Shown piece after piece: positions 6,808-14,967 of a DNA stretch of 17,552 nucleotides. This stretch comes from Methylococcus sp. UBA6136 (GTDB lineage Bacteria; Pseudomonadota; Gammaproteobacteria; Methylococcales; Methylococcaceae): positions 1-17,552 of the forward strand of contig DIVI01000235.1 of the NCBI GenBank assembly GCA_002423305.1, in the 5' to 3' direction. The stretch's first letter is position 1; each line of letters opens with the position of its first letter. The translations under genes and the position numbers were made by a program. Below the pieces are notes generated by a model, which worked only from the letters and a program-made list of their open reading frames with translations, was not told the DNA's origin and did no database searches.

Positions 6808-7482
6808 TCAGAAATAGCGGGTTGGATCGGGCGCCCCGGCCGCCGCAAACCCGGCCGCCCGAAGGCGGCAAGCATCACAGACGCCGCAGGCGCGGCCGGA
6901 TTCATCGGCGGAATAGCAGGACACAGTCAACCCGTAATCCACTCCTAAGGCCATGCCTTTGCGGATGATCTCGGCCTTTGACAGCGTAATGAGTGGCGTG
7001 TGAATCCTGAATTTCGCGCCTTCCACACCGGCTTTTGTGGCGAGATTGGCGAGCGTCTGAAAAGCCTCGACAAACGCTGGGCGGCAATCGGGATAGCCGG
7101 AATAATCCACCGCATTCACCCCGATAAATATATCCGTAGCGTTCAGCACCTCGGCATAACCCAGGGCAAAGGCCAGAAACACGGTGTTACGGGCCGGCAC
7201 ATAGGTCACCGGGATGACCCCTTCCTGCAATTGATTGGGCACGGCAATCGAATCATCGGTCAAGGCCGAGCCGCCGATCGCATCCAGCCCGAGATGAATC
7301 CGCTTCCGGTCAACGACGCCGGCAGCCTCCGCCACCCGCTCGGCGGCACGCAGCTCCGCGCCATGGCGCTGTCCATAATCGAAACTCAACGCATGGCAGG
7401 CGTAGCCCTCGGCACGGGCCATCGCCAATACAGTGGCGGAGTCCAGTCCGCCCGACAACAATACGACAGCCGGTTGATTCAT
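6808..7482 (-). CDS. queC: 7-cyano-7-deazaguanine (preQ0) synthase QueC
   Basis: ATP-dependent enzyme that converts 7-carboxy-7-deazaguanine and ammonia to preQ0 for queuosine tRNA modification. 224 residues, normal for the family. The PP-loop ATP site SGGLDS is at 10-15, 'SFDYGQRH' at 33-40, and 'YVPARNT' at 94-100. The C-terminal zinc site is Cys189, Cys199, Cys202 and Cys205 in the 'CYSADESGRACGVCDAC' segment. Its ATG overlaps the queE stop by 4 bp (ATGA), so it is translated with queE, whose product is its substrate. It is the last gene of the long minus-strand block. Confidence 0.97.
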   Translation of the reverse strand: MNQPAVVLLSGGLDSATVLAMARAEGYACHALSFDYGQRHGAELRAAERVAEAAGVVDRKRIHLGLDAIGGSALTDDSIAVPNQLQEGVIPVTYVPARNTVFLAFALGYAEVLNATDIFIGVNAVDYSGYPDCRPAFVEAFQTLANLATKAGVEGAKFRIHTPLITLSKAEIIRKGMALGVDYGLTVSCYSADESGRACGVCDACRLRAAGFAAAGAPDPTRYF

Positions 7483-8120
7483 ACGCCCGTTCGATCTCCC
7501 CAGAGATATTTGTGCAGTTGCATCTGGAAGCGCACATCCAGCCGGTCGGCCAGAATACGTTCCGCCAGCGCGGTCGGGTCCTGCTCCCCTGCTACTGGCG
7601 AAAACAGCACTTCGCAGCGTTCGGGGAGACGATGTTCCTTTAACTTGTCCCTCGCCCAGGCGTAATCCACCTCGTCACGAATGACGAATTTCACCTGATC
7701 GGCCGGCTGCAGATGCGCCAGATTGTCGTAACGGTTGGCGGCTTCCTCACCGGAGCCGGGCGGCTTCAAATCCAGCACCTTGACCACCTTGGGATTCACA
7801 CGGGAGACATCAACCGACCCGGAGGTTTCCAGCGAGACGGAATAGCCCGCTTCTACCAGGGCATCCAGCAACTCCAGACAAGCCGGCTGCGCCAGCGGCT
7901 CTCCACCGGTCACGCAGACGAACCGGGGGCCATAGGCGGCGACCTCAGACAAAATATCTGCGATGGTGCGCCGGGTTCCGCCGCTAAAGGCATAGGCCGA
8001 ATCGCACCAGACGCAGCGCAAGGGGCAACCGGTCAGCCGGATGAAGACGGTCGGCCAACCCACGGTCCTCGACTCGCCCTGCAGCGAGTAGAAGATCTCC
8101 GTGACACGCAGACTTTCCAC
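7479..8120 (-). CDS. queE: 7-carboxy-7-deazaguanine synthase QueE (radical SAM)
   Basis: Radical S-adenosylmethionine enzyme converting 6-carboxytetrahydropterin to 7-carboxy-7-deazaguanine, the step before QueC. 213 residues. 'EIFYSLQGE' at 8-16 is the substrate-binding start of the family. The iron-sulfur cluster site is CPLRCVWC with Cys32, Cys36 and Cys39 (CX3CX2C). 'VTGGEPL' (70-76) is the SAM-binding GGEP motif. The start codon is GTG, 3 bases after the cpoB stop, with no clear ribosome site, so reinitiation after cpoB is likely. The spacing of the start to the LQGE motif agrees with the E. coli protein. Confidence 0.96.
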   Translation of the reverse strand: MESLRVTEIFYSLQGESRTVGWPTVFIRLTGCPLRCVWCDSAYAFSGGTRRTIADILSEVAAYGPRFVCVTGGEPLAQPACLELLDALVEAGYSVSLETSGSVDVSRVNPKVVKVLDLKPPGSGEEAANRYDNLAHLQPADQVKFVIRDEVDYAWARDKLKEHRLPERCEVLFSPVAGEQDPTALAERILADRLDVRFQMQLHKYLWGDRTGV

Positions 8121-8123
8121 GAA

Positions 8124-9041
8124 TCAGTGTCGTTCCTGCTTCATGCGCTCCAGACGCTTTTCAGCCATCTTGGCGGCACTGCTCTCGGGATGTCGCTTGA
8201 CGAGATCGTTCAGCATGCCCTTGGCCTTCGCAAACTGCTCATTCTCATATTCGATATAGGCCAGCTTGAGTTCGGCATCCGGCACCTTGCTGCTTTGGGG
8301 GTAATCGGCCAGCATCTTGCGGAACGATTCCCTTGCGGCCACATAGTCGCGGTTCACGTAGTGCGCTTCCCCCAGCCAGTACTGGGCACTGTCACTGAAT
8401 TCCCCAGTGGGATACTTGGCTACGAAGGTCTGGAAGTCGGCGATCGCATCCGTATATTTACCTGCCTTGAGCGTCTCGAAAGCCTGCTCATAGTCGCGTT
8501 GGCGAATCTTTGGATCCGGCGGTGGGGGCGGAGGCGGAGGTGGGGGCGGTTCATTGAAGGCGGCTTCAGGCCCCGGCACGGGGGCACTGGCGGCCGGATC
8601 GGTCGGCGCCATGCCTGTGGTGGTGCCAGCAGGCTCAACCCCGGCCGCAGGGAAAGTTGGCGCAGTTGAAGGCACGGCGGGCATAGCCGGCGGAGCCGTC
8701 AGAGCAGCAAGTTTGGCCTCCAGAGCTGCGTTTCGATTCTCAAGGACAGCGTAATGCTCCTTCTCCTGCTTTTTTTCCTTGTCGAAGCCATTGCGCAATT
8801 CCTCGACCGTGCCGCGCAACTTCTTGATCTCAGCGCGCAAACTTTCGATATCGCGGGACATCTCGGTCAGTGGTTGGCCCGTCAGTCGTTTTTCGAGCCG
8901 CGATACCCGAGAATCGAGCGTTGTCGTGGCGTAACCCGCCTCGTCCCGTCCCGACCCGTCATACTGCGTTTCCGAAAGACACAGTCCAGGGCCCATCAGC
9001 CCGGCGACCATCGCCGCCGCCATACTATTTTTGACTTTCAT
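8124..9041 (-). CDS. cpoB: Cell division coordinator CpoB (YbgF)
   Basis: Periplasmic protein that links the Tol-Pal machine to peptidoglycan synthesis at septation. I take the ATG at 9041 (305 residues): GAAGG stands 5 bases upstream and a signal-peptide-like N-terminus follows (about 1-23). A longer form from 9095 would overlap pal by 46 bp. A coiled coil (about 44-114) probably trimerises the protein. A long Pro/Ala linker (about 116-176) ends in eleven consecutive prolines (165-175, bases 8517-8549). TPR repeats fill 180-300 ('YEQAFETLKAGKYTDAIADF', 'DSAQYWLGEAHY', 'AELKLAYIEYENEQF'). It lies 8 bases after pal and 3 bases before queE. The function is firm from the domains and neighbours; the proline run is unusually long and likely needs EF-P. 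Confidence 0.94.
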   Translation of the reverse strand: MKVKNSMAAAMVAGLMGPGLCLSETQYDGSGRDEAGYATTTLDSRVSRLEKRLTGQPLTEMSRDIESLRAEIKKLRGTVEELRNGFDKEKKQEKEHYAVLENRNAALEAKLAALTAPPAMPAVPSTAPTFPAAGVEPAGTTTGMAPTDPAASAPVPGPEAAFNEPPPPPPPPPPPDPKIRQRDYEQAFETLKAGKYTDAIADFQTFVAKYPTGEFSDSAQYWLGEAHYVNRDYVAARESFRKMLADYPQSSKVPDAELKLAYIEYENEQFAKAKGMLNDLVKRHPESSAAKMAEKRLERMKQERH

Positions 9042-9049
9042 TGTTGCCT

Positions 9050-9592
9050 TCAATGACCTGAATAAACGATTTCGACTCGGCGGTTTTGCTGCCATGAACT
9101 TTCCTCATGTCCCGAGACCGCGGGTTTTTCCTCACCGTAACTGACGATTTGCAGTTGCCCCTCGGCCGCCCCTTGCAGACGCAAGCTCCGCTCGACAGAC
9201 CTGGCTCGGCGCTCGCTCAGCGCAATATTGTATTCGGATGAACCCCGCTCATCGGCATGCCCTTCCAGCACGGCCGTCTGTTGGGGATGCGATGCAAGAT
9301 ATTCCGCATGTGCCGTCATCACGGGCTCGTATTCGGGCAGCACATCGTCACTGTCGTAGGCGAAGTAAATGACCCGCTTGGACAAAGGACCGGTGCCACT
9401 ATCAAGATCGCCCAGCCCGGTGAACTGCGAATTGCGGCCCACATCGGCGTAGGCATGACCGGCGCCCCCGGCTTTGGCGTGCCCGCGCCGCGCCGCCGAG
9501 GCGCCTGCATTGGTTTCGTCCAATCCGCCCTTTGAGCTGCAACCACTGATTGCGAGCACCAACAACAGGCCACCCATCGCTAATTTCTTCAT
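9050..9592 (-). CDS. pal: Peptidoglycan-associated lipoprotein Pal
   Basis: Outer-membrane lipoprotein that binds peptidoglycan and TolB. 180 residues from the ATG at 9592, which has AGGAGG (9600-9605) 7 bases upstream; an ATG at 9595 and a TTG at 9598 are also in frame, so the start is uncertain by one or two codons. The lipobox 'LAISGC' places the lipidated Cys at residue 18. A Gly/Ala-rich linker (about 22-65) leads to the OmpA-like domain: 'VIYFAYDSDDV', then 'LEGHADERGSSEYNIALSERRA', here given as the key residues G-H-A-D-E-R-G and the ALSERRA segment, and 'QNRRVEI' near the end. These form the diaminopimelate-binding site known in the family. Confidence 0.97.
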   Translation of the reverse strand: MKKLAMGGLLLVLAISGCSSKGGLDETNAGASAARRGHAKAGGAGHAYADVGRNSQFTGLGDLDSGTGPLSKRVIYFAYDSDDVLPEYEPVMTAHAEYLASHPQQTAVLEGHADERGSSEYNIALSERRARSVERSLRLQGAAEGQLQIVSYGEEKPAVSGHEESSWQQNRRVEIVYSGH

Positions 9593-9627
9593 CATCAACC
9601 CTCCTGAATTTTAGGACAACGGCCCAT

Positions 9628-10917
9628 TCAAGGCGACCAGGCCGCGCCACGGACCTCGCCCCCCCGAATGGGAATGTTGCGCTGTGACTGGCCATCCACC
9701 GTCACCATAGCCAGCTGATCACGACCACCATCCTTGCGGGTGTACAGGATGACACGACCATTCGCGGCAAAGCTGGGTGATTCGTCCAGCCGCCCGCGCG
9801 TTAGCATCTTGAGATGGCGCGAGCCCATGTCCATCAGGGCAATCCGGTAACCGCCCTCACCACCGTGCACCATGGCAAGACTGCGACCATCCGGCGAAAA
9901 CACGCCGCGAGCATTGTAGTCGCCCTCATAGGTCAAGCGCTGCGGCTCCCCACCCGTCGCTGACACCAGATACAACTGGGGCTTACCGCCTCGATCCGAG
10001 GTCATGACCAGAGACCGGCCATCCGGCGACCAACTGGCTTCCGTATCGATGGCGTCGTCGCGCGTGATGCGATTCAGCGCGCCCGACGCCACATCCAGCG
10101 TATAGATTTCCGGGTTGCCATCCTTTGAGAGAGTCAGCGCAAGGGTCGATCCGTCGGGCGACCAAGCCGGCGCGCCATTGATGCCGGGTGTGGCGGAAAC
10201 CGTCCGCCGCTCCCCGGTCGAGAGGTTCTGCACATAGATGGCGGCCTTTCTATCCTCGAAGGAAACATAGGCCATGCGCTTGCCGTCCGGCGACCACACC
10301 GGCGACATGATCGGTTCGGACGAGCTCATCACTTCCCGGGCGCCCTGACCATCGGCATCGGCAATCTGCAGCCGGTATTCGCGGGTTTTACCGGCGCCGG
10401 AAGCCGTGACATAGGCAATTCGTGTATTGGAAATGCCACGCTCGCCCGTCAGTTGCTGGTAAATCAGGTCGGCCATGCGATGGGCAGTATGCCGGGCATC
10501 GGAAGCCTTGAAAGGAATCCGGTCAGAAAGCAGCGAAGTCCCGCGGATGGCATCGAACAGCGTGAAGGTCGCCTCATACGCCGCGCCACCAACACCAGGC
10601 ACAACCTGACCAATAACGACATGCTCCTGGCCAGCGCTTTGCCAGACCGGAAAATTGACGGCTTCCGGCGGCACCGGCCGCTCCGGCATCTGCACTTCGT
10701 CCAGTGGCGTGAAACGGCCACTGTTTTTCAGATCGGCGGCGATGATACCGGCAAGATTGTCCCCGGCCAGCGCCTCCTGGCCAAACGGGACAATCGCAAT
10801 CGGCATCGTGCCCTCGACGCCCTGATTGATGTCCACGGTCAACTCGGCTCGCGCCAGCGCGGTCAATCCCAGCGTCAAAAAACCCAGCCATAGCGAGAAA
10901 CGAAGTGGGGTGATCAT
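9628..10917 (-). CDS. tolB: Tol-Pal system protein TolB
   Basis: Periplasmic protein that exchanges between TolA and Pal. The chosen ATG at 10917 (429 residues) has GAGG 7 bases upstream and gives a clean signal peptide ending 'LTALARA', with the mature protein starting ELTVDINQG. An in-frame ATG at 10938 overlaps the tolA stop but has no ribosome site. The N-terminal mixed domain runs to about 165, and the rest is a six-bladed beta propeller with repeated 'WSPDG' motifs ('SPVWSPDGKRMAYVS', 'GAPAWSPDGSTLALT', 'ASWSPDGRSLVMTS', 'GVFSPDGRSLAMV'). It follows tolA after 20 bp and precedes pal by 35 bp. Confidence 0.97.
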   Translation of the reverse strand: MITPLRFSLWLGFLTLGLTALARAELTVDINQGVEGTMPIAIVPFGQEALAGDNLAGIIAADLKNSGRFTPLDEVQMPERPVPPEAVNFPVWQSAGQEHVVIGQVVPGVGGAAYEATFTLFDAIRGTSLLSDRIPFKASDARHTAHRMADLIYQQLTGERGISNTRIAYVTASGAGKTREYRLQIADADGQGAREVMSSSEPIMSPVWSPDGKRMAYVSFEDRKAAIYVQNLSTGERRTVSATPGINGAPAWSPDGSTLALTLSKDGNPEIYTLDVASGALNRITRDDAIDTEASWSPDGRSLVMTSDRGGKPQLYLVSATGGEPQRLTYEGDYNARGVFSPDGRSLAMVHGGEGGYRIALMDMGSRHLKMLTRGRLDESPSFAANGRVILYTRKDGGRDQLAMVTVDGQSQRNIPIRGGEVRGAAWSP

Positions 10918-10937
10918 GGCATGACCTCGAATAAACA

Positions 10938-12197
10938 TCAGTTGGGATTGAATCGAAAGGAAACGGTTTGACCCAGCAATTGCCCGGCGACAAGTTCATC
11001 CGTGGGCATGGGGAACGGCGCGGCTTTCCGCACTGCCGCCTCGGCGGATCGCTCGAAAGCGGCATCGCCCGCACAATCGGCCTCTACGGAAGAAACCCGG
11101 CCATCTGCCTGCAAACGGACCCGGATTTTACAGGACATGCCCGGCGAAGCAGCCGTGGGCTTCAACCACGCCCCTTCGACTCGGGGTTTGAAATATCGAT
11201 TGACCCAGGATTGCGCCGCCTTCTCAGCGTTAGCCTCCGCAGACCGCTGTTGAGACTGTTGCTGTGCTTGGCGCTGCGCCTGCTCTCTCGCCATGGCCTC
11301 CTGGCGAGCGGCCTCCTCGTCGGCTTTACGGGCACGGGCTTCGGCCTCGCGATGGGCCTTGTCCTCGGCCTCTCGCTGGGCAGCGGCCTCGCGTTCCGCC
11401 TTCTTGCGCGCCTTCTTAGCCTCGACCTCGGCCAGCCGTTTGGCCTCGGCCCCGGCCTCAGCCACCCGCCTGGCCTCCGCTTCCGCCGCTTTTTGTTCCT
11501 GGATTTTTTTAGCCTGTTTGGCTTCGGCAGCCGCCTTCTCTTGGGCCTCTTTTTCGGCTTTTTTCCGCGCGCCCGCTTCACGCTGCTGCCTCACCTGAGC
11601 CTCATCCTTGAGTCGTTTGGCTTCGGCTTTCTTCCGAGCCTCGGCCTCCGCCTTCTGTCTGGCCGCCAGCTCAGTCTTGCGCGTGGCATCCTCCTCCAAC
11701 TGGCGCTGAATGTCTGCCTCAGCCTTTTTACGGGCCGCTTCTTCGGCTCTCTGGCGCGCCTCGGTCTCACGTTGGACCTGGGCAACCCGCTCAATCTCCA
11801 ATGCTCTCTGCTGCTGGCGGGCGGCTTCGGCTTCGCGCAGTTCGGACTCCCGCTGAGCCTGTACCGCCAGGCTTTTCATGGCCGCCTGTCGTGAGGATTC
11901 CTCGGCCGCCACCCGCGCATCCTGCTCGGCTTGCTCGCGCTGCCGCGCAGCCGCTAATGCCTGCCGGTGTGCATCGGCCGCCTGCTGCTCATGCAGGCGC
12001 TGCTGTTCCACCTTGTGGCGGGCACGATCCACCGCGCTGGCATCGACCGTCACGGCCTCAATGATGTCTGGCTTGGGCGGGCTCTCGGGTGCACTGGCCT
12101 GCTCGAAACCCATCACCATGAGCCCCAGCAACAGCAGATGCAGGAAGATGGACAGCAGGAACGCGCCGGGATGGCGCCGTGCCTTGTGAGCGGTCAT
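10938..12197 (-). CDS. tolA: Tol-Pal system inner-membrane anchor TolA
   Basis: Spans the periplasm and connects the TolQR motor with TolB-Pal. 419 residues, similar to the E. coli length. One membrane segment (about 12-30) contains Ser16-X3-His20, matching the SxxxH motif that contacts TolQR in E. coli. Domain II (about 52-325) is a long helix of Ala/Lys/Glu/Arg-rich repeats ('AEEAARKKAEA', 'EARKKAEAKRLKDEA'). Domain III (about 328-419) keeps two cysteines (Cys356, Cys375), a likely disulfide, and the 'KAAPFPMP' segment. The ATG overlaps the tolR stop by 4 bp. The repeats make the minus-strand DNA repetitive, which opens long meaningless frames on the other strand. Confidence 0.96.
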   Translation of the reverse strand: MTAHKARRHPGAFLLSIFLHLLLLGLMVMGFEQASAPESPPKPDIIEAVTVDASAVDRARHKVEQQRLHEQQAADAHRQALAAARQREQAEQDARVAAEESSRQAAMKSLAVQAQRESELREAEAARQQQRALEIERVAQVQRETEARQRAEEAARKKAEADIQRQLEEDATRKTELAARQKAEAEARKKAEAKRLKDEAQVRQQREAGARKKAEKEAQEKAAAEAKQAKKIQEQKAAEAEARRVAEAGAEAKRLAEVEAKKARKKAEREAAAQREAEDKAHREAEARARKADEEAARQEAMAREQAQRQAQQQSQQRSAEANAEKAAQSWVNRYFKPRVEGAWLKPTAASPGMSCKIRVRLQADGRVSSVEADCAGDAAFERSAEAAVRKAAPFPMPTDELVAGQLLGQTVSFRFNPN

Positions 12198-12634
12198 TCG
12201 TCGGCGGGTCGCGTCATGAGACCGACACTGGGAACGCCAGCCTGCTTGAGGGCGGCCATGATCGTGACCACTCGCCCATAATCCACATGCTGATCGCCAC
12301 GGATCAGCACGGCCAGCCCCGGCTTTTTCGTCAGCACGGCCTGAATCCGTTGCGGCAATTCAGGCGCCGTCACAGGGCTATCGGCCTGATTGCCTTCATT
12401 CAGAAACAGCGAGCCATCCGCCTTGATGGAAATGATGAGCGGCAGCTGTTCATCCGTCTCGACCGTTTTCGCCTCCGCCTGCGGCAATTCCACGTCGACA
12501 CCCATCTGCATCATCGGCGCGGTGACCATGAAGATGATCAGCAACACCAGAGTGACATCGATGTAAGGGACCACATTGATTTCGGCCATCGGCCGCCGCC
12601 GCTGGGTGCGACGGGAAACACCGGCGAGGTTCAT
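12194..12634 (-). CDS. tolR: Tol-Pal motor protein TolR
   Basis: Inner-membrane ExbD/TolR-family protein of 146 residues. The single membrane segment (about 22-42) begins with 'INVVPYIDVTLVLLIIFMV'; Asp26 is the proton-path aspartate equivalent to Asp23 of E. coli. The periplasmic domain follows to the C-terminus ('VDVELPQAEAK', 'LIRGDQHVDYGRVV'). It is coupled at both ends by 4-bp ATGA overlaps with tolQ and tolA, which fits the fixed stoichiometry of the motor. Confidence 0.97.
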   Translation of the reverse strand: MNLAGVSRRTQRRRPMAEINVVPYIDVTLVLLIIFMVTAPMMQMGVDVELPQAEAKTVETDEQLPLIISIKADGSLFLNEGNQADSPVTAPELPQRIQAVLTKKPGLAVLIRGDQHVDYGRVVTIMAALKQAGVPSVGLMTRPADE

Positions 12635-13308
12635 TTGGCGTGGGCCTTGCGGTGGAGCAAGCTCAGGAACTCATCCGCGAAGGCTTCATAGCGGCTGGCA
12701 AGCCGGCCAATTTCGGTCGAGTAGCGGTTGTAGGCCATGACCGCCGGAATCGCGGCAAACAATCCCATGGCCGTGGCCACCAGCGCCTCGGAAATGCCGG
12801 GGGCGACCATGGCGAGTGTCGCCTGCTTGGCGGTACCCAGTGATCGGAACGCATTCATGATGCCCCACACCGTCCCGAACAGCCCGACATAGGGACTGGT
12901 CGAGCCGACCGTGGCGAGAAACGGCAGTCGCTCGTCCAGCAATTCAAGCTCCCGGTTTAGCGAAACCCGCATCACGCGCTGGGCACCCTCCATGACGGCA
13001 TCGGGACCAATGTTGGGTTCCTGACGCAAGCGAGCAAACTCCTTGAAGCCGGCCATGAAAATATTTTCCAGTCCCTCGGTTTCGTAATCCTCACGCGCCA
13101 GTTGCCGGTAAAGATCCGCCAGATCGATGCCCGACCAGAACCGTTCCTCGAACTCGTCGGTGGTCTCCTCGGCGCGGTTGATTTCCCGATACTTGCCGAA
13201 AATGAACCCCCAGGAAACGATGGAGGCCAGGATCAGAATCGCCATCACCGCCTGCACGACGGGGCTGGCATCCAGCATCAGCTTGATGATTGAGAGTTCG
13301 GACGACAT
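12631..13308 (-). CDS. tolQ: Tol-Pal motor protein TolQ
   Basis: Inner-membrane MotA/TolQ/ExbB-family protein of 225 residues that forms the proton-driven motor with TolR. Three membrane segments: about 17-37, 130-152 and 165-193. 'TVGSTSPYVGLFGTVWGIM' (133-151) and 'ATLAMVAPGISEALVATAMG' (163-182) are the family's most conserved parts. The 98 bp upstream (13309-13406), after ybgC, is the largest gap between operon genes outside the toxin-antitoxin region and could hold a promoter, but I could not fit a convincing -35/-10 pair. The ribosome site is weak (CTGGA). Confidence 0.97.
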   Translation of the reverse strand: MSSELSIIKLMLDASPVVQAVMAILILASIVSWGFIFGKYREINRAEETTDEFEERFWSGIDLADLYRQLAREDYETEGLENIFMAGFKEFARLRQEPNIGPDAVMEGAQRVMRVSLNRELELLDERLPFLATVGSTSPYVGLFGTVWGIMNAFRSLGTAKQATLAMVAPGISEALVATAMGLFAAIPAVMAYNRYSTEIGRLASRYEAFADEFLSLLHRKAHAK

Positions 13309-13406
13309 CGGTGGAATAATCCAGAGTAATCGGGTTGGGGAAGTTTAGTGCATGCACCCGGCGCAAGGCATGACATCCGGATGAAAATCTGAATTTGTCC
13401 GGAGAG

Positions 13407-13838
13407 TCACTCGCCGGCCCGCGCAGCGAGCCGTTCAGCCAACTGTACCTGCATGAAATCCGGAATGGCCTTGGGCCGAAATGAGTCGGCGCAGATCGAG
13501 GCCACCCGGACGCTGCCGTCGCAGAGTAATTCGTCGTCGCGAAACACGGTTTGCCTAAACATGAGGCTGGCAGAACGCACGGCATCGAAATCCACGGTCA
13601 CCCGCAGCAAATCATTCAACCGGGCCGGCCTGCGGTATTCGACCGATAGCGCACGAATGGCAAAGAGGATGCGGTGCTCCTGTTCCATCACATCCAGCTC
13701 GATGCCCTGGCTGCGAAGAAACTCGGTCCGAGCCCGCTCCATGAACTTGATGTAGTTGGTGTGATAAACCACACCACCGGCATCCGTATCCTCGTAATAG
13801 ATCCGGACCGGCCAACTGAAGATCGGGGCAAACGACAT
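13407..13838 (-). CDS. ybgC: Tol-Pal associated acyl-CoA thioesterase YbgC
   Basis: Hot-dog fold thioesterase of 143 residues, cytoplasmic, found with tol-pal in many proteobacteria. 'YYEDTDAGGVVYHTNYIKF' (14-32) is the family signature; Asp19 corresponds to the catalytic Asp18 of E. coli YbgC and His26 lies in the active site. 'MERARTEFLRSQGI' follows as usual. The gene starts 2 bases after the ruvB stop, so it is likely translated by reinitiation. Its exact substrate in the cell is not settled in the family. Confidence 0.95.
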   Translation of the reverse strand: MSFAPIFSWPVRIYYEDTDAGGVVYHTNYIKFMERARTEFLRSQGIELDVMEQEHRILFAIRALSVEYRRPARLNDLLRVTVDFDAVRSASLMFRQTVFRDDELLCDGSVRVASICADSFRPKAIPDFMQVQLAERLAARAGE

Positions 13839-13840
13839 AC

Positions 13841-14869
13841 CTAGAACAACTCTTCAGTGGTGGGCGTTGTTTGCGGCGGTTTCAACCCGAGGTGCAGATA
13901 GGCCATGCGTGTGGCCACCCGCCCCCGGGGGGTGCGCATGATGAAACCTTGCTGGATCAGATACGGCTCCAGCACATCCTCGATGGTACCCCGCTCTTCG
14001 CTGATGGCCGCCGCCAGGTTATCCAGCCCGACCGGCCCGCCATCGAAGCGCTCGATCATGGCGTTGAGCAGCTTCCGGTCCAGCTGATCGAAACCATTGC
14101 GGTCGACATTCAGCATTTCCAGCGCCCGATCCGCAATATCCGCGGTAATGCGGCCATCGCCCAGCACCTCGGCAAAATCACGTACCCGGCGCAACAGTCG
14201 ATTGGCGATGCGCGGCGTGCCCCGGGAGCGACGGGCAATTTCCACCGCACCTTCCGGGTTCATGTCGACGCCCAGAATCCGCGCCGAGCGGGCAACGATC
14301 AGCGCCAGTTCCTCGGTCGTGTAGAACTCCAGGCGATGGACGATGCCGAAACGGTCGCGCAGCGGCGAGGTCAGCAGACCCGCTCGTGTCGTCGCCCCGA
14401 CCAGCGTGAAAGGCGGAATGTCCAGCTTGATCGACCGGGCGGCCGGCCCTTCGCCGATCATGATGTCGATCTGGTAATCCTCCATCGCCGGATAGAGCAC
14501 CTCCTCCACGACCGCGCTCAGCCGGTGGATTTCGTCGATAAACAACACATCGTGTACCTGCAGATTGGTCAGCAAGGCCGCGACATCGCCTGCTTTTTCC
14601 AGAACCGGCCCGGAGGTATGGCGGATGTTCACCTCCATCTCGTTGGCGATGATATTGGCCAGCGTGGTCTTGCCCAGCCCCGGTGGTCCAAAGATCAGCA
14701 CATGATCCAGCGCCTCCTGCCGGCCCCGCGCCGCCTGGATAAAGATATCCATCTGCTCGCGCATGACCTTCTGGCCAACATAGTCCGCCAGCCGCTTGGG
14801 CCGAATGGCCCGATCGACGGCATCGTCTTCGCGATCGGCGCCGGGAGTAATGAGACGGGGTTGGGTCAT
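13841..14869 (-). CDS. ruvB: Holliday junction branch migration ATPase RuvB
   Basis: Hexameric AAA+ motor that pulls DNA through the RuvA-bound Holliday junction. 342 residues. Walker A 'GPPGLGKTT' at 61-69, Walker B 'LFIDEIH' at 109-115, sensor 1 'VGATTRAG' at 157-164, the 'SPLRDRFG' segment at 168-175 that carries the arginine finger in the family, and a C-terminal winged helix ('GTIEDVLEPYLIQQGF', 'RTPRGRVAT'). The start agrees with E. coli RuvB, yet no Shine-Dalgarno sequence precedes it. In most relatives ruvB follows ruvA directly; here a toxin-antitoxin pair and a further 98 bp (14870-14967) separate them. Confidence 0.97.
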   Translation of the reverse strand: MTQPRLITPGADREDDAVDRAIRPKRLADYVGQKVMREQMDIFIQAARGRQEALDHVLIFGPPGLGKTTLANIIANEMEVNIRHTSGPVLEKAGDVAALLTNLQVHDVLFIDEIHRLSAVVEEVLYPAMEDYQIDIMIGEGPAARSIKLDIPPFTLVGATTRAGLLTSPLRDRFGIVHRLEFYTTEELALIVARSARILGVDMNPEGAVEIARRSRGTPRIANRLLRRVRDFAEVLGDGRITADIADRALEMLNVDRNGFDQLDRKLLNAMIERFDGGPVGLDNLAAAISEERGTIEDVLEPYLIQQGFIMRTPRGRVATRMAYLHLGLKPPQTTPTTEELF

Positions 14870-14967
14870 TAGGAAAAAATGGAGGTTAGGCCCGTGGAGC
14901 CAGGTCTCAGCCTTGAATGGAAGTCACGGTTATTGAGCGAGCGAAATCCGCGCCATGGCGTATGTCC

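Noticed and set aside
11162..11800. Repetitive DNA in tolA considered as a tandem repeat or CRISPR-like array
   Set aside because: The repeats are degenerate and in frame, without constant spacers; they encode the helical domain II of TolA.
10968..11894. Long open frame on the plus strand opposite tolA, rich in Leu and Gly
   Set aside because: It is antisense to the Ala/Lys/Glu repeats of TolA; the repetitive GC-biased DNA keeps the other frames open. No ribosome site, no family resemblance, and TolA is certain.
13871..14872. 333-codon open frame on the plus strand opposite ruvB
   Set aside because: RuvB is unmistakable on the minus strand; the opposite frame has no recognisable domain and is a GC-bias shadow.
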